This document shows positions 52,762 to 60,717 of a stretch of DNA of 64,000 nucleotides, piece by piece. Below the pieces are notes generated by a model. That model ran no database searches and was not told where the DNA came from. It saw only the letters and a list, made by a program, of their open reading frames with translations. A program made the translations under genes and the position numbers. The stretch is from DASUPK01 sp963815045 (GTDB lineage: Bacteria > Actinomycetota > Thermoleophilia > Solirubrobacterales > 70-9), in NCBI GenBank assembly GCA_963815045.1, contig CAWFET010000002.1, positions 124,001-188,000 of the forward strand, written 5' to 3'. Position 1 is the first letter of the stretch; every line of letters starts with the position of its first letter.

Positions 52762-53163
52762 CTAGTCAGATAGCCCGGCGGCTTCGAGGGCCTCGGCGTG
52801 ACTCCTCCAGGTCTGCGCTTCGACGCACTTTCCATTACGCCATGTGTGGATGAAGGCGACCTCATGATCAAGCTCGACGCCGCTCGCAAACCTGATCGAA
52901 ATGTGACCGAGGCCGAGCACCTGGTCGCCGAGGTCGTGAACCTCGGGGTACTCCACGTGGCTCTCTTCGGAGAACTCCGCCAGATCTTCGAAGTACTGAC
53001 GGATCCCTGCGCGGCCGCGGTAGGTACTGCGTCCCCCCAGGTCCCTTTCGAGCGCGGGATTCCACACGCCGTCGGGGTCCCAGAGCGCGACTACGGCTTC
53101 CACGTCGCGCCGGTTCCAGGCGTCATACGCAAGCAGGGCCAACTCCACGTTTTCCTGCGACAT
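52762..53163 (-). CDS. SnoaL-like protein of the MSQENVE group
   Basis: A 133-residue NTF2-fold protein with the start MSQENVELALLAYDAWNRRD, then VVALWDPDGVWNPALE, STYRGRAGIRQYFEDLAEF and the last strand FIHTWRNGKCVEAQTW. This N-terminus is very frequent in Solirubrobacterales, where such genes form large families with no known reaction. ATG at 53163 is preferred; an in-frame ATG at 53208 lies inside a dispersed repeat. It is one of the few genes in this half of the window that is unbroken. Confidence 0.82.
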   Translation of the reverse strand: MSQENVELALLAYDAWNRRDVEAVVALWDPDGVWNPALERDLGGRSTYRGRAGIRQYFEDLAEFSEESHVEYPEVHDLGDQVLGLGHISIRFASGVELDHEVAFIHTWRNGKCVEAQTWRSHAEALEAAGLSD

Positions 53164-53403
53164 CGCCCACGCAGTATCCCGCGGCGGGCTGAGGGTGTCG
53201 CTTTCCATGCAAAGCCGCCGCTTTTCGTCCAAAGCTATTTCGGGACTCACCGTCCGCAGCTGAGGCTCCCGCTTCCACGCGAAAGGGAGGCGCGACAAGA
53301 CGGCGCTGCCACTCCCGAATCCGAGATTCCGTCGTAGTCTCCCGCGACTCCAGACGACGAGCGAATGAGAACCCGGCCGGCTTCGAACGCAGGAAACCGG
53401 GCG
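53164..53403. other. 240-base divergent gap holding motif copy 2
   Basis: The gap lies between divergent starts of the SnoaL gene and the quinone-reductase gene. Motif copy 2 (53201-53244) is 38 bases upstream of the SnoaL start. I see no other clear promoter or gene in it. Confidence 0.5.
53201..53244 (+). repeat. Dispersed motif copy 2
   Basis: Reads CTTTCCATGCAAAGCCGCCG followed by CTTTTCGTCCAAAGC. It holds two related half-motifs, TTTCCATGCAAAGC and TTTCGTCCAAAGC, about 21 bases apart. On the minus strand it sits in the promoter position of the SnoaL gene. It is the most complete of the four copies. Confidence 0.65.
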
Positions 53404-54383
53404 ATGGCTCAGGAGGACGTGATCAAGGCGATCGTCCAAGACAAGTACGGCTCACCCGATGTCCTGGAGCTCAAGGACGTCGACAAGCCGGTCGCGAGAG
53501 GAAAACGAGGTGCTGGTGCGAGTTCGCGCCGCGGCCGTCAATATCGGCAACTGGCACCTCCTCAGGGGCATCCCTTACGCGATGCGTCCGGCCGTCGGGC
53601 TGTTCAAGCCTAAGCACGAGATACCGGGACTCGATCTGGCGGGGCAGGTTGAAGCGGTCGGCGCGAGCGTGAAGCAGTTTCAGCCAGGTGATGAGGTTTT
53701 CGGCTGGTGTGACGGCGCCTTTGCCGAATACGCGTGTGCTGAAGAGGACAACTTGCTGGCGAAGCCGGCCAACCTCACGTTGGAGCAATCCGCGGCCGTT
53801 GGAGATTCGGCCTTCACCGCCCTCAATGCCGTTCGCGATCAAGGGAAGGTTCAGCCGGGGCAGAAGGTCGTGATCAACGGCGCGTCGGGCGGCGTTGGCA
53901 CGTTCGCCGTCCAGATCGCCAAGTCGTTCGGAGCGGAGGTGACCGGCGTGTGCAGCACGAGGAACGTGGACATGGTCCGGTCGATCGGCGCGGACCAGGT
54001 CATCGATTACACGCAGGAGGACTTCACCCAGGATCGACAGCGGTACGACGTGATGCTCGATCTGGTGGGGAACCGTTCATTGTCGGACTGCCGCGGGCGC
54101 TGAACCCCCAGGGGACCTACGTCCTGGTTGGGGTATCGGATATGGGCCGTTGGCTCGGACTCGCTCGTCAGATAGGTGCTCTCGTCGTCGCCGTTCGTGC
54201 GCCAACGGATGCGCATCTTCATTACGAGGCATACCAGGGATGATCTGGTTGTCTTGAAGGAGCTCGTCGAGTCCGGAAAGGTGACGCCGGTCATCGATCG
54301 GCGCTACAAGCTGAGCGAGGTTCCCGAAGCTCTCCGATCCAGGGGAAGGACACTCCCAAGGAAAGATCGTGATCGCCGTCTAA
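53404..54383 (+). CDS. Zinc-independent NAD(P)H:quinone-oxidoreductase-type MDR protein, frameshifted
   Basis: About 326 residues. It starts VIKAIVQDKYGSPDVLELKD at 53404, changes frame near 53505, and continues VRVRAAAVNIGNWHLLRGIP, IPGLDLAGQVEAVGASVKQF, the cofactor motif GASGGVGTFAVQIAKSFGAEV and GADQVIDYTQEDF. Further changes near 54075, 54195 and 54340 lead to the C-terminal GKIVIAV and TAA at 54381-54383. No zinc-binding cysteine set is present, as in quinone reductases and enoyl reductases of the medium-chain family. The electron acceptor is unknown. Confidence 0.82.
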
Positions 54384-54540
54384 CGGCGGATCGGACGTGC
54401 CCGGACGCCTGTTTTGCGTGAGCAGGAAGCGTAAGCGGCGGGGTCCCGAGACTCTCGAAGAGTGCCGGTGGCACGCGATTGCGAGCGCGAGTCGTCAGAC
54501 CGCCCGGTCCGGCGTGGCGCTGATGACTCGGCCGGCGGTG

Positions 54541-55137
54541 TCAGTCCGACTCATCGCGGGCACGCCCGTAGCGCTCGTAGATCGCCCGTAGACCGACGGT
54601 CCTGGTCTCGATCAAGTCCAGCGCGATTTCTTCGGTGACGGGCGGCAGGAACGGCGTGCCGCCACCGACGGCGACCGGGTGGCGGAGCATGCGCAGCTCG
54701 TCGACGAGGTCGAGCTCGATCGCCGCCGCGGCGAGGCAGGCGCCGCCGATCGAGACGTCCTTGTCGGTCGCGTCGAGCGTCGCAGCGGCTTCCTCGGCCA
54801 ATGACGCCTCGGCGAGCCGCGCGTTGCCCTGGACGCTGTCGAGCGTGCTGCTGAAGACGATCTTCGGGATCGCGCACCAGAGGTCGGCGAACGCGGCCGC
54901 CGCTTCTGCTGGAACTGGCGCTCGAGGATCTCCGAGCTCGTCGTCGCGCATCGACGGATCCGTCTCCCACGGCAGCATGGTCTCGTAGAGCCTGCGGCCG
55001 AGCAGATAGCCGCCGAGCTCGCGTACCTGCGCGGTGTGGAAACGAAACCGCTCCTCGTCAGGGACCGTCCAACCGAACGCGCCCTCGCGGTCGGCGATGA
55101 AGCCGTCCACCGAGACGTTCATCGAGTAGATCAGCAT
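54541..55137 (-). CDS. Dihydrofolate-reductase-like protein (RibD C-terminal domain family)
   Basis: A 198-residue protein with LIYSMNVSVDGFIADREGAFGW at the start, YLLGRRLYETM in the cofactor region, KIVFSSTLDSVQGN and ISIGG-like VSIGGACLAAAAIELDLVDEL, the landmarks of the YwjB/RibD-C group that uses NADPH. ATG at 55137 is preferred over 55158 because GGAAGGAG lies just before it. Many actinobacteria carry several such reductases with unknown substrates. The gene is unbroken. Motif copy 3 lies about 145-190 bases upstream. Confidence 0.83.
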   Translation of the reverse strand: MLIYSMNVSVDGFIADREGAFGWTVPDEERFRFHTAQVRELGGYLLGRRLYETMLPWETDPSMRDDELGDPRAPVPAEAAAAFADLWCAIPKIVFSSTLDSVQGNARLAEASLAEEAAATLDATDKDVSIGGACLAAAAIELDLVDELRMLRHPVAVGGGTPFLPPVTEEIALDLIETRTVGLRAIYERYGRARDESD

Positions 55138-55281
55138 GACCGCTCCTTCCTTCTGCATGGTGCTCCGCCGCAGCTAGGGACCGATCGCGAGACGAAAACT
55201 CATCGTCGTGGGCAGTACAAGCGATCGTACGCGGCGGAAGCGCCTGCCTTGCGCGAAAACCGAGTGCCGGGTCGAAATGCG

Positions 55282-55327
55282 CTCCTTTCCATGCAAACCG
55301 CTGCTCTCGTCCAAAGCAGCACTCTTC
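55282..55327 (+). repeat. Dispersed motif copy 3
   Basis: Reads CTTTCCATGCAAACCGCTGC followed by TCTCGTCCAAAGCAGC. It agrees with copy 2 in CTTTCCATGCAAA and CGTCCAAAGC but differs in the middle. It is upstream of the minus-strand DHFR-like gene. Confidence 0.6.
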
Positions 55328-55507
55328 AGCCTGATCGCTGCGGGTCGCCTGCGCTCCCGGCCAACTCCAGTCGCGGACACTTGGGCTACAAGGCGAGTGG
55401 CGGGGCGGGGCTCCCAAAGGGCTCCAAGATCTCTCTGAGCCGAGGGACCCCAAACGCCTCCCACCACGCGAAGTCGGGCGTCCCCCGACTACAACCTTTC
55501 TCTTCTC

Positions 55508-55537
55508 TTCTTCTTCTTCTTCTTCTTCTTCTTCTTC
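55508..55537 (+). repeat. Trinucleotide tract (TTC)10 at the 3' end of the surface-protein gene
   Basis: Ten perfect TTC units, preceded by an imperfect TCTTCTC stretch. On the minus strand the tract directly follows the stop of the surface-protein gene as GAA/AAG repeats; in the other two frames it would encode poly-Glu or poly-Lys. Such tracts are prone to slippage. Confidence 0.85.
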
Positions 55538-55541
55538 ACCT

Positions 55542-56524
55542 TCAGGAGTCCTTGGCGGGCGTGGCGTCCACGCTGCCGTCCGCGGCCCTGGCGCGCACCT
55601 CGAAGGAGTGCCTGCCGCGGTGGACGACGTAGGTCGCGGGGGAGGTGCAGGGTGCGAACGGCTCACTGTCGATTTTGCATTCGAAGCTCGCGCCGACCCC
55701 GGTCGAGGTGAACTGGAAGCTGGCCGTGTTGCTTCGGGTCTTCTTCTGCGGCTTCCGGATGATCCGCGTATCGGGCGCCGGGCCCGGGGCGAGGCGACCC
55801 TCGCCGCTGACATTGATGGGGAGGACCGGTTCCGGCGAGTTCCCGGCTATCGCGAAGATGGACCCTTGGTAGTCGTGCACGGAGGACGGCACGAACATCG
55901 CCGTCAGGGTGCAGCTCTGGCCCGGGTTCATCTGCAGCTGGGTGCACTGGTCGCTGGTGATATCGAACTCCGCGGGACCGACGACGAAGGCCTGCTGAAC
56001 GCCACCCACGAAATCGCCGGTATTGGTGATCGTGATCTGTTGGCTGCGGGCCGCTCCCAGGGTCGTGGGTCCGAAGTCGACGCGCCGTGGCGTTGGCACC
56101 AACTCGGGGCCTGCGAGAGCCTGGGCGGAGAGGGGGATGACCAGCGGGTTGGGCAAGCCGTTGCTGGGAATCTCGAGCTGGGCGCTGAAGCTGCCGGGGC
56201 CGTTCGGGGGGTTGAAGCTGACCCCTACGTGGCAGATCTGGGTGTCTGTCAGCGTGAATCCGCTGCAGGCATCGCCGTTGAACGAGAACCGCGCGGCGTC
56301 GGGCCCGGTGATCGCCGCGTTCCCCACCGCCGTGTCGCTGCCGGAGTCGCTGATCTCGAAGTTGTTGAACTGTGAGCCAAAGAAATACGGCTGGGCGTTG
56401 TAGTTTGAGCTCGGGGGCGAGGAGGCAGAGTCCCCGCCTGGGCCGTCACTGGAAAGGCCACCAGCGCGAACGCTGCAATCAGCCCAGCCAAGAGGGGAAC
56501 TCGACCGGTGTGGGTCTGCTTCAT
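55542..56524 (-). CDS. Secreted surface protein with choice-of-anchor/HYDIN-like Ig domains, one frameshift
   Basis: About 327 residues. The start (MKQTHTGRVPLLAG, then LIAAFALVAFPVTAQAG) is a clear signal peptide with TGAGGAGA ahead of ATG 56524. After a frame change near 56430 there are two beta-sandwich repeats of the ASPM-SPD-2-HYDIN type (VGVSFNPPNGPGSFSAQLEI; VDFGPTTLGAARSQQITITN; QSCTLTAMFVPSSVHDYQGS), then a C-terminal domain with ASFQFTSTGVGASFECKID and YVVHRGRHSFEVRARAADG. The protein is exported and probably cell-wall associated or adhesive. The stop is followed at once by a GAA/AAG tract that may belong to a Lys-rich tail if one base is missing. Confidence 0.75.
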
Positions 56525-56755
56525 TTGTCTCCTCAGTTCGCTTTGGGTGCCGAGAACGCCCGACACCGAGGCATGGCCTCTTGCGTCGCCGGACTACCTC
56601 GCATCTCTTGTTTCGGCAACAAACCTGGTCGGCCTGCCCGTAGTGAGTACCTCGTTGGTCCCGGCCGCCGATCCGGATCTTTCCATGCAAAGCGGCGGAT
56701 GGAAATCGCACCTCTATCGGTGAAGGGGGGGCTATCCGCTAGGCGCTCTCCGCGA
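56525..56755. other. 231-base gap with motif copy 4
   Basis: The gap lies between the surface-protein start and the end of the VOC gene, both on the minus strand. It should hold the surface-protein promoter. Motif copy 4 lies about 165 bases upstream of that start. No gene is visible. Confidence 0.5.
56689..56712 (+). repeat. Dispersed motif copy 4 (half copy)
   Basis: CTTTCCATGCAAAGCGGCGG is present, but the second half (CGTCCAAAGC) of the other copies is replaced by ATGGAAATCG. It therefore shares only the left half with copies 2 and 3. Confidence 0.55.
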
Positions 56756-57300
56756 TCAGCCCCTGAAGAAGTCGGTGTCCGCCTTCTCCAACTGGCAGAG
56801 CTCCAGGTAGTGGCCGAGCTGGGCGGTCGTGTCCACGTAGGCGAGCCGGGCGCGGTCGGGATCAGGATCATGTACTCGAATGACAGCCCGTGCTCGCCGA
56901 GGAGCTTCTCGACCCCGGCCCACGGCTCGTCGCCGAGCGGGACCAGCATCGCGAGGTGATGGAAGCCGAGCACGCCTCATCGCTGGGGAGGAAGCGCCGG
57001 TAGAAATCGACCTCGCCGGAGACCGGCTCGATAGCTCGATGATCATGCCTCCGCGGGCCCCCATCGCGACCCGCGGCTGCCATTCGACCAGCTCGCCACC
57101 CTTCATGAAGGTGGCTCCCTCCACCGGCACCTCGGTGGAGTTCTCGATTCCGAACAGCTCGCGCAGCTCCCCCATTCCGCGGTTGAGATCGGGGGTGACG
57201 TGCAGACCTGCCATACGTTCGCGAAGAGGTCGCCGATAGCCTCGATCGGCCGCGGATCGGTGAAGAGCCCGGACGTGGGACGTGGTGCGGCCGTGCTCAC
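56756..57300 (-). CDS. VOC-superfamily (glyoxalase/bleomycin-resistance-like) protein, frameshifted
   Basis: About 181 residues joined from at least four frames. Recognisable segments are PIEAIGDLFANVWQVCT, GMGELRELFGIENSTEVPVEG, a duplicated beta-alpha-beta start LGFHHLAMLVPLGDEPWAGVEKLL, and the C-terminal LAYVDTTAQLGHYLELCQLEK, where HH and E (HYLEL) are in typical metal positions. VOC proteins include glyoxalases, extradiol dioxygenases and epimerases. GTG at 57300 overlaps the stop of the upstream hydrolase. The frame damage is heavy, so the exact sequence is uncertain. Confidence 0.65.
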
Positions 57301-58019
57301 GCCGGCACCGCCTCTCGCACGCTGATGCAGTGTCAGCGAGCTGGTCGATCCGGGAGAGCTGCGGATGATGGCCCGAGTCCAGCTCGACGACATCGGTGAG
57401 CTCCCGGTCGCTGACCATCCGGCGCTGCAGTCCGGGGGCACGATGCGGTCCGCGGTGCAGAGCACGTAGGTGCGAGGAATCTGGTCGAACTCGCGGGTCG
57501 AGCGAGACGGGCTCCGTGAGCGGAGCGAAGGGCTGCGAGCCGGTCCTGCTCACCGCCCAATCGCTCACCTCGGGCAGGCAGTCCGCGTCGAGGCCGCGCA
57601 GGTCGACTGCGGCAGGGTCCCGACCGGGGGGTCGCCCGAGACGATGACGGTCTGCTGCACGAGGTCATCGGCCCCCTCGGGGAGGCTCGTCAGGTCGACC
57701 AGGCTCTGGCCGTCGCCGGGCAGGAAGGCCGCCACGTAGACGAGGCGCTTGACCCCTTCAGGCAGGCGTGCGGCCGCCTCCGGATGACCATGCCGCCCAT
57801 GCTGTTGGCGACCAGGATCGATCCGCCGTCGGCATCCAGCAGGTCGCAGATCCGGTCCGCATAGGCGCCCAGCGTCACCTCTTCGGCGGCGTCAGGTCGT
57901 CGCCGGCTCCCGGCAGGTCCGGCGCCACCGACGAGTGCCCGAGCTCCTCGAGCCGCTCGGCGAGCGGCCCCCAGATCCAGCCACCGACGAACGCTCCATC
58001 GAACCAGCACGAATCTCAC
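57297..58019 (-). CDS. Alpha/beta hydrolase, copy 1 of a tandem pair, frameshifted
   Basis: About 240 residues. After frame repair near 58000 the start reads RFVLVHDGAF-like, then LAERLEELGHSSVAPDLPG, AGDDLTPP, and VTLGAYADRICDLLDADGGSILVANSMGGMVI with serine nucleophile in ANSMGG. The C-terminal acid/histidine region is YVLCTADRIVPP and ELDSGHHPQLSRIDQLA. GTG at 58019 overlaps the stop of copy 2 by four bases. The fold resembles salicylate-esterase/hydroxynitrile-lyase-like hydrolases. The two copies are clear paralogues. Confidence 0.75.
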
Positions 58020-58750
58020 GCGGGCACCTCCTGGCGGGCAAGCTGGTCGATCGCGCGGACGAGCTCATCGGGCACGGAAAGCTGGGGAGAATGATCGGAC
58101 TCGAGTTCGAGCACGGGATCGGCGGCGCGCTCCTTGATCATCCGGCGCTGGAGAGCGGGCATGTTGACCTGGTCCCGGGTGCAATGGATGTAGCTGCGAG
58201 GGATGTTCTCGTAGCCGTCGATGAGATCGGCGGGATCCAGCATCGGGACGGCCGGCTGCGGCCTCTGCATCCCGGCCGCCCACTTGGCGATCTCCGACGG
58301 CGCCAGGTTGTCGAAGGCGATGATCGAGTCCTCCTCGGAGAGCTCGGCGATCGGGGGCTCGCCGGAGAGGACCATTGTCGCCTGGACGTGGTCACCGTTC
58401 CCCTCGGGGAGCTCGGTCGGGCCGACCAGGCTCTGGCCTCCCCGGGAAGAAACGCGGCGACGTAGATCAGCGACGCGACGCGGCCCGGGCAGCGCGAGGC
58501 GGCCTGGGTGACGGCCATGCCGCCCATGCTGTGCCCAACCAAGCGGCCTGCTCGGGGCTCGCCCCGAGCAGGTCGCAGGTCCGCTCGGCGCAGAGGTCCA
58601 GGTTGATCTCCTCGAGCGGAGTGTGGTCATCGCCGGCGCCGGGCAGATCGAGGGTCTCGACCTTGTGGCCCGCCGCTTCCAGGGGTTCCACGACCTTTTC
58701 CCAGATCCGGCCCCGCCCCATGCGCCGTGAACCAAGACGATCCTCGCCAT
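58016..58750 (-). CDS. Alpha/beta hydrolase, copy 2 of a tandem pair, frameshifted
   Basis: About 244 residues. It begins MARIVLVHGAWGGAG, then (after a change near 58700) VVEPLEAAGHKVETLDLPGA, nucleophile region LVGHSMGGMAVTQAASRCPG, PAAFLPGEARAW-like AAFLPGEARAW, and an intact C-terminal half with SYIHCTRDQVNMPALQRRMI and LESDHSPQLSVPDELVRAI. The catalytic Ser, Asp and His are all present. It shares the LQRRM and HxPQLS blocks with copy 1. Known relatives are methyl-salicylate-type esterases. ATG at 58750 is the start. Confidence 0.8.
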   Translation of the reverse strand: MARIVLVHGAWGGAGSGKRSWNPWKRRATRSRPSICPAPAMTTLRSRRSTWTSAPSGPATCSGRAPSRPLGWAQHGRHGRHPGRLALPGPRRVADLRRRVSSRGGQSLVGPTELPEGNGDHVQATMVLSGEPPIAELSEEDSIIAFDNLAPSEIAKWAAGMQRPQPAVPMLDPADLIDGYENIPRSYIHCTRDQVNMPALQRRMIKERAADPVLELESDHSPQLSVPDELVRAIDQLARQEVPA

Positions 58751-58763
58751 CTCTCCTCCTAGC

Positions 58764-59675
58764 TCATGAGGTCAGGACAATCTTTCCGTGCAGCCCGCCG
58801 CCTCCACCAGGCGGTGGGCCTCCGCGGCCTGGTCGAGCGGGAGCGCCCGATCGACCCGGGTGCGGAACCTCCCGGCGGCGACGGCATCGACCAGCTCGCG
58901 CAGCGCCTCACGGTCGTGATGAACGAGAAACGACTCCTGGCGGATCCGGCGGTCCGGGGGGGCCTCGGGCGGGCGCCGGGTGCTGACGATCGCCCCGCGT
59001 CCTTGACCGCCGCGAAAACCGCCTCGCCGAGCGGCACTGCATCGAAGATCGTGGGCACCGGATCGATCGCGCCGAGATCCATTCCGCGCGGCAGGACCTC
59101 GGCGGCCCCCAGGGTGTGGGGCCACCGCTCATCGTTTCTGCCGGCCTGGGCGATCACCCGGTGCCCGGCTTCGGCGGCGAGCTGCACCGCGAAGCTCCCG
59201 ACCGCACCGCTCGCGCCGGTGACCAGGAGATCGCACCCGTCCCGCGGATCGAGCAGCTCGAGCCCCTGACGCGCGGTCAGCGCGTTCAGCGGGATCGTGG
59301 CGGCCGTCTCGTAGTCAAGTCCGTCGGGCAGGGGCACCAGCCACTCGGCCTCGAAGGCGACGGACTCGGCGTACCCGCCCACCGACCCTCCCGACTCGTA
59401 CCAATGAGCCATCCCGACGACGCGATCGCCGGGTTGAAAGTCCTCGACGCCCTCGCCCACCCCTGTCACCTGACCGGCCACGTCCCAGCCGAGCACGAAG
59501 GGCGGGTCGGGGGGAGTGACACGCCCGGCGCCCTGACGCGCCCCGAGGTCGGTCGGGTTGACGTTCGCCGCCCGGACGCGCACCACGACCTGCCCTGGGC
59601 CGGGCTCGGGGTCGGGGCGTCCGCGACCTGCAGCACCTCCGGCCCTCCGAGCTTCGTCACCTCCACAACCCTCAT
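58764..59675 (-). CDS. NADP-dependent oxidoreductase, quinone-reductase-type MDR, frameshifted
   Basis: About 303 residues. It starts MRVVEVTKLGGPEVLQVADA at 59675, changes frame near 59590, and continues VRVRAANVNPTDLGARQGAG, PFVLGWDVAGQVTGVGEG, PLPDGLDYETAATIPLNALTA and the cofactor motif LLVTGASGAVGSFAVQLAAEAG. Later changes near 58975 and 58790 lead to HDREALRELVDAVAAGRFR and the final GGLHGKIVLTS. No zinc ligands are present. This is the class that reduces quinones or enones. Confidence 0.8.
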
Positions 59676-59682
59676 CCCGGTT

Positions 59683-60717
59683 TCAGCCGGCGCCGTTCTG
59701 ATGGGGAAGCAGCACCGCCCGCCCCGTGATGTCGCCCTCGCGGAGCCTGCCGAGTACCTCGTTCACCTTGTCGAGCGGATGGGTCTCCGTCTTCAGGGTG
59801 ATCTTGCCGCCGCGTGGAGCTGGAGGACCTCCCAGAGGTCGGTCCAGCTGCCGACCAGGTTCGCGACGAGTGTCTGCTCCTGGCCGACCAGGGCGGCGGA
59901 TGGGACTGTGATCGTTCCCCCGAAGCCGATCATCGAGTAGGTGCCCTGGAGGGCGAGCATGCCGAGGCCATCGGCGTGGGTCTTGTCGATGCCGACGAAG
60001 TCGAGCACCAGATCGGCTCCCGGCCCCGGTCAGATCCCGCACGGCGTCCACCGCGCCGTCGCTGTCGAGGGCCTGATTCGCGCCGAGCTCGACCGCGAGC
60101 TTGCGTCGATCGGGATGTGGATCGACGGCCACGACGCTGCTGCGAGCCGAGCTCGCGCGCGAGTTGCAGGCCGATGTGGCCGACCCCGCCGGCGCCGAGG
60201 ACGACCGCGGTCGTGCCCGGCAGCATCAGCGGTGCGACCCTCTTCAGCGCGTGGTACGCGGTGATCCCGGCGTCGGAGTGCGGCGCGACGTCGACGGGTC
60301 GATCCCTTCGGGCAGCGGGACGATCTCCCGCTCGCCGACCACCAGGTACTCAGTGAACCCTCCATCGAGGCTCAGCCCGGTGAATTCTGATGAGCGCAGT
60401 GCATGTCCAGGCCACGGCTGCAGTTGACGCAGACGCCGCAGCTGTGCGGCGGGTAGAGCAGCACCGGGTCGCCGACCTTGACCGTGGTCACCAGGTCCCC
60501 GACCGCATCCACGTGGCCACCGTTCTCATGGCCGAGCACGCGGGGGACGTCCATCCCCGCCGCGCCCAACTCGCCCTCAATGGCGTGCAGATCTGTCGAG
60601 CAGACGCCCCGCGGCCTCGATCTTCACCCGGACCTGGTTGGCGCGGGTGATCTCGGGCTCGGGTCGGTCCTCAAGCTCGAGTGGATGGTTGTACTCGTGA
60701 AGTACCGCTGCCTTCAT
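59683..60717 (-). CDS. Zinc-dependent alcohol dehydrogenase (MDR), frameshifted
   Basis: About 345 residues. It starts KAAVLHEYNHPLELEDRPEP at 60717. The catalytic zinc region is DVPRVLGHENGGHVDAVGD and the structural-zinc loop is PPHSCGVCVNCSRGLDMHC, so both metal sites are present, unlike the neighbouring MDR protein. The cofactor motif is AVVLGAGGVGHIGLQLARELG. The C-terminus is THPLDKVNEVLGRLREGDITGRAVL. At least four frame changes are needed (about 60585, 60385, 60110, 60025, 59815). ATG at 60717 overlaps the GMC stop. It oxidises an alcohol to an aldehyde or the reverse, with NAD. Confidence 0.82.

Larger units (their letters stand above)
55138..55541. other. 404-base region with motif copy 3 and a TTC tract
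   Basis: No convincing gene is visible between the DHFR-like start and the end of the surface-protein gene. It contains motif copy 3 (55282-55327) and a (TTC)10 tract (55508-55537). Part of it (about 55380-55500) could be a read-through C-terminal extension of the surface protein if a frameshift exists at its stop. Confidence 0.5.

Noticed and set aside
53161..53208. Longer start for the SnoaL gene at ATG 53208
   Set aside because: That ATG lies within motif copy 2, and the family start MSQENVE is at 53163.
54384..54540. Small plus-strand frame downstream of the quinone-reductase gene
   Set aside because: Arg/Ser/Ala-rich with no motif, and it runs into the convergent DHFR-like gene; treated as noncoding.
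52712..56712. CRISPR array
   Set aside because: The four motif copies are 0.5-2 kb apart with genes between them and differ in sequence; there are no regular spacers and no cas genes.
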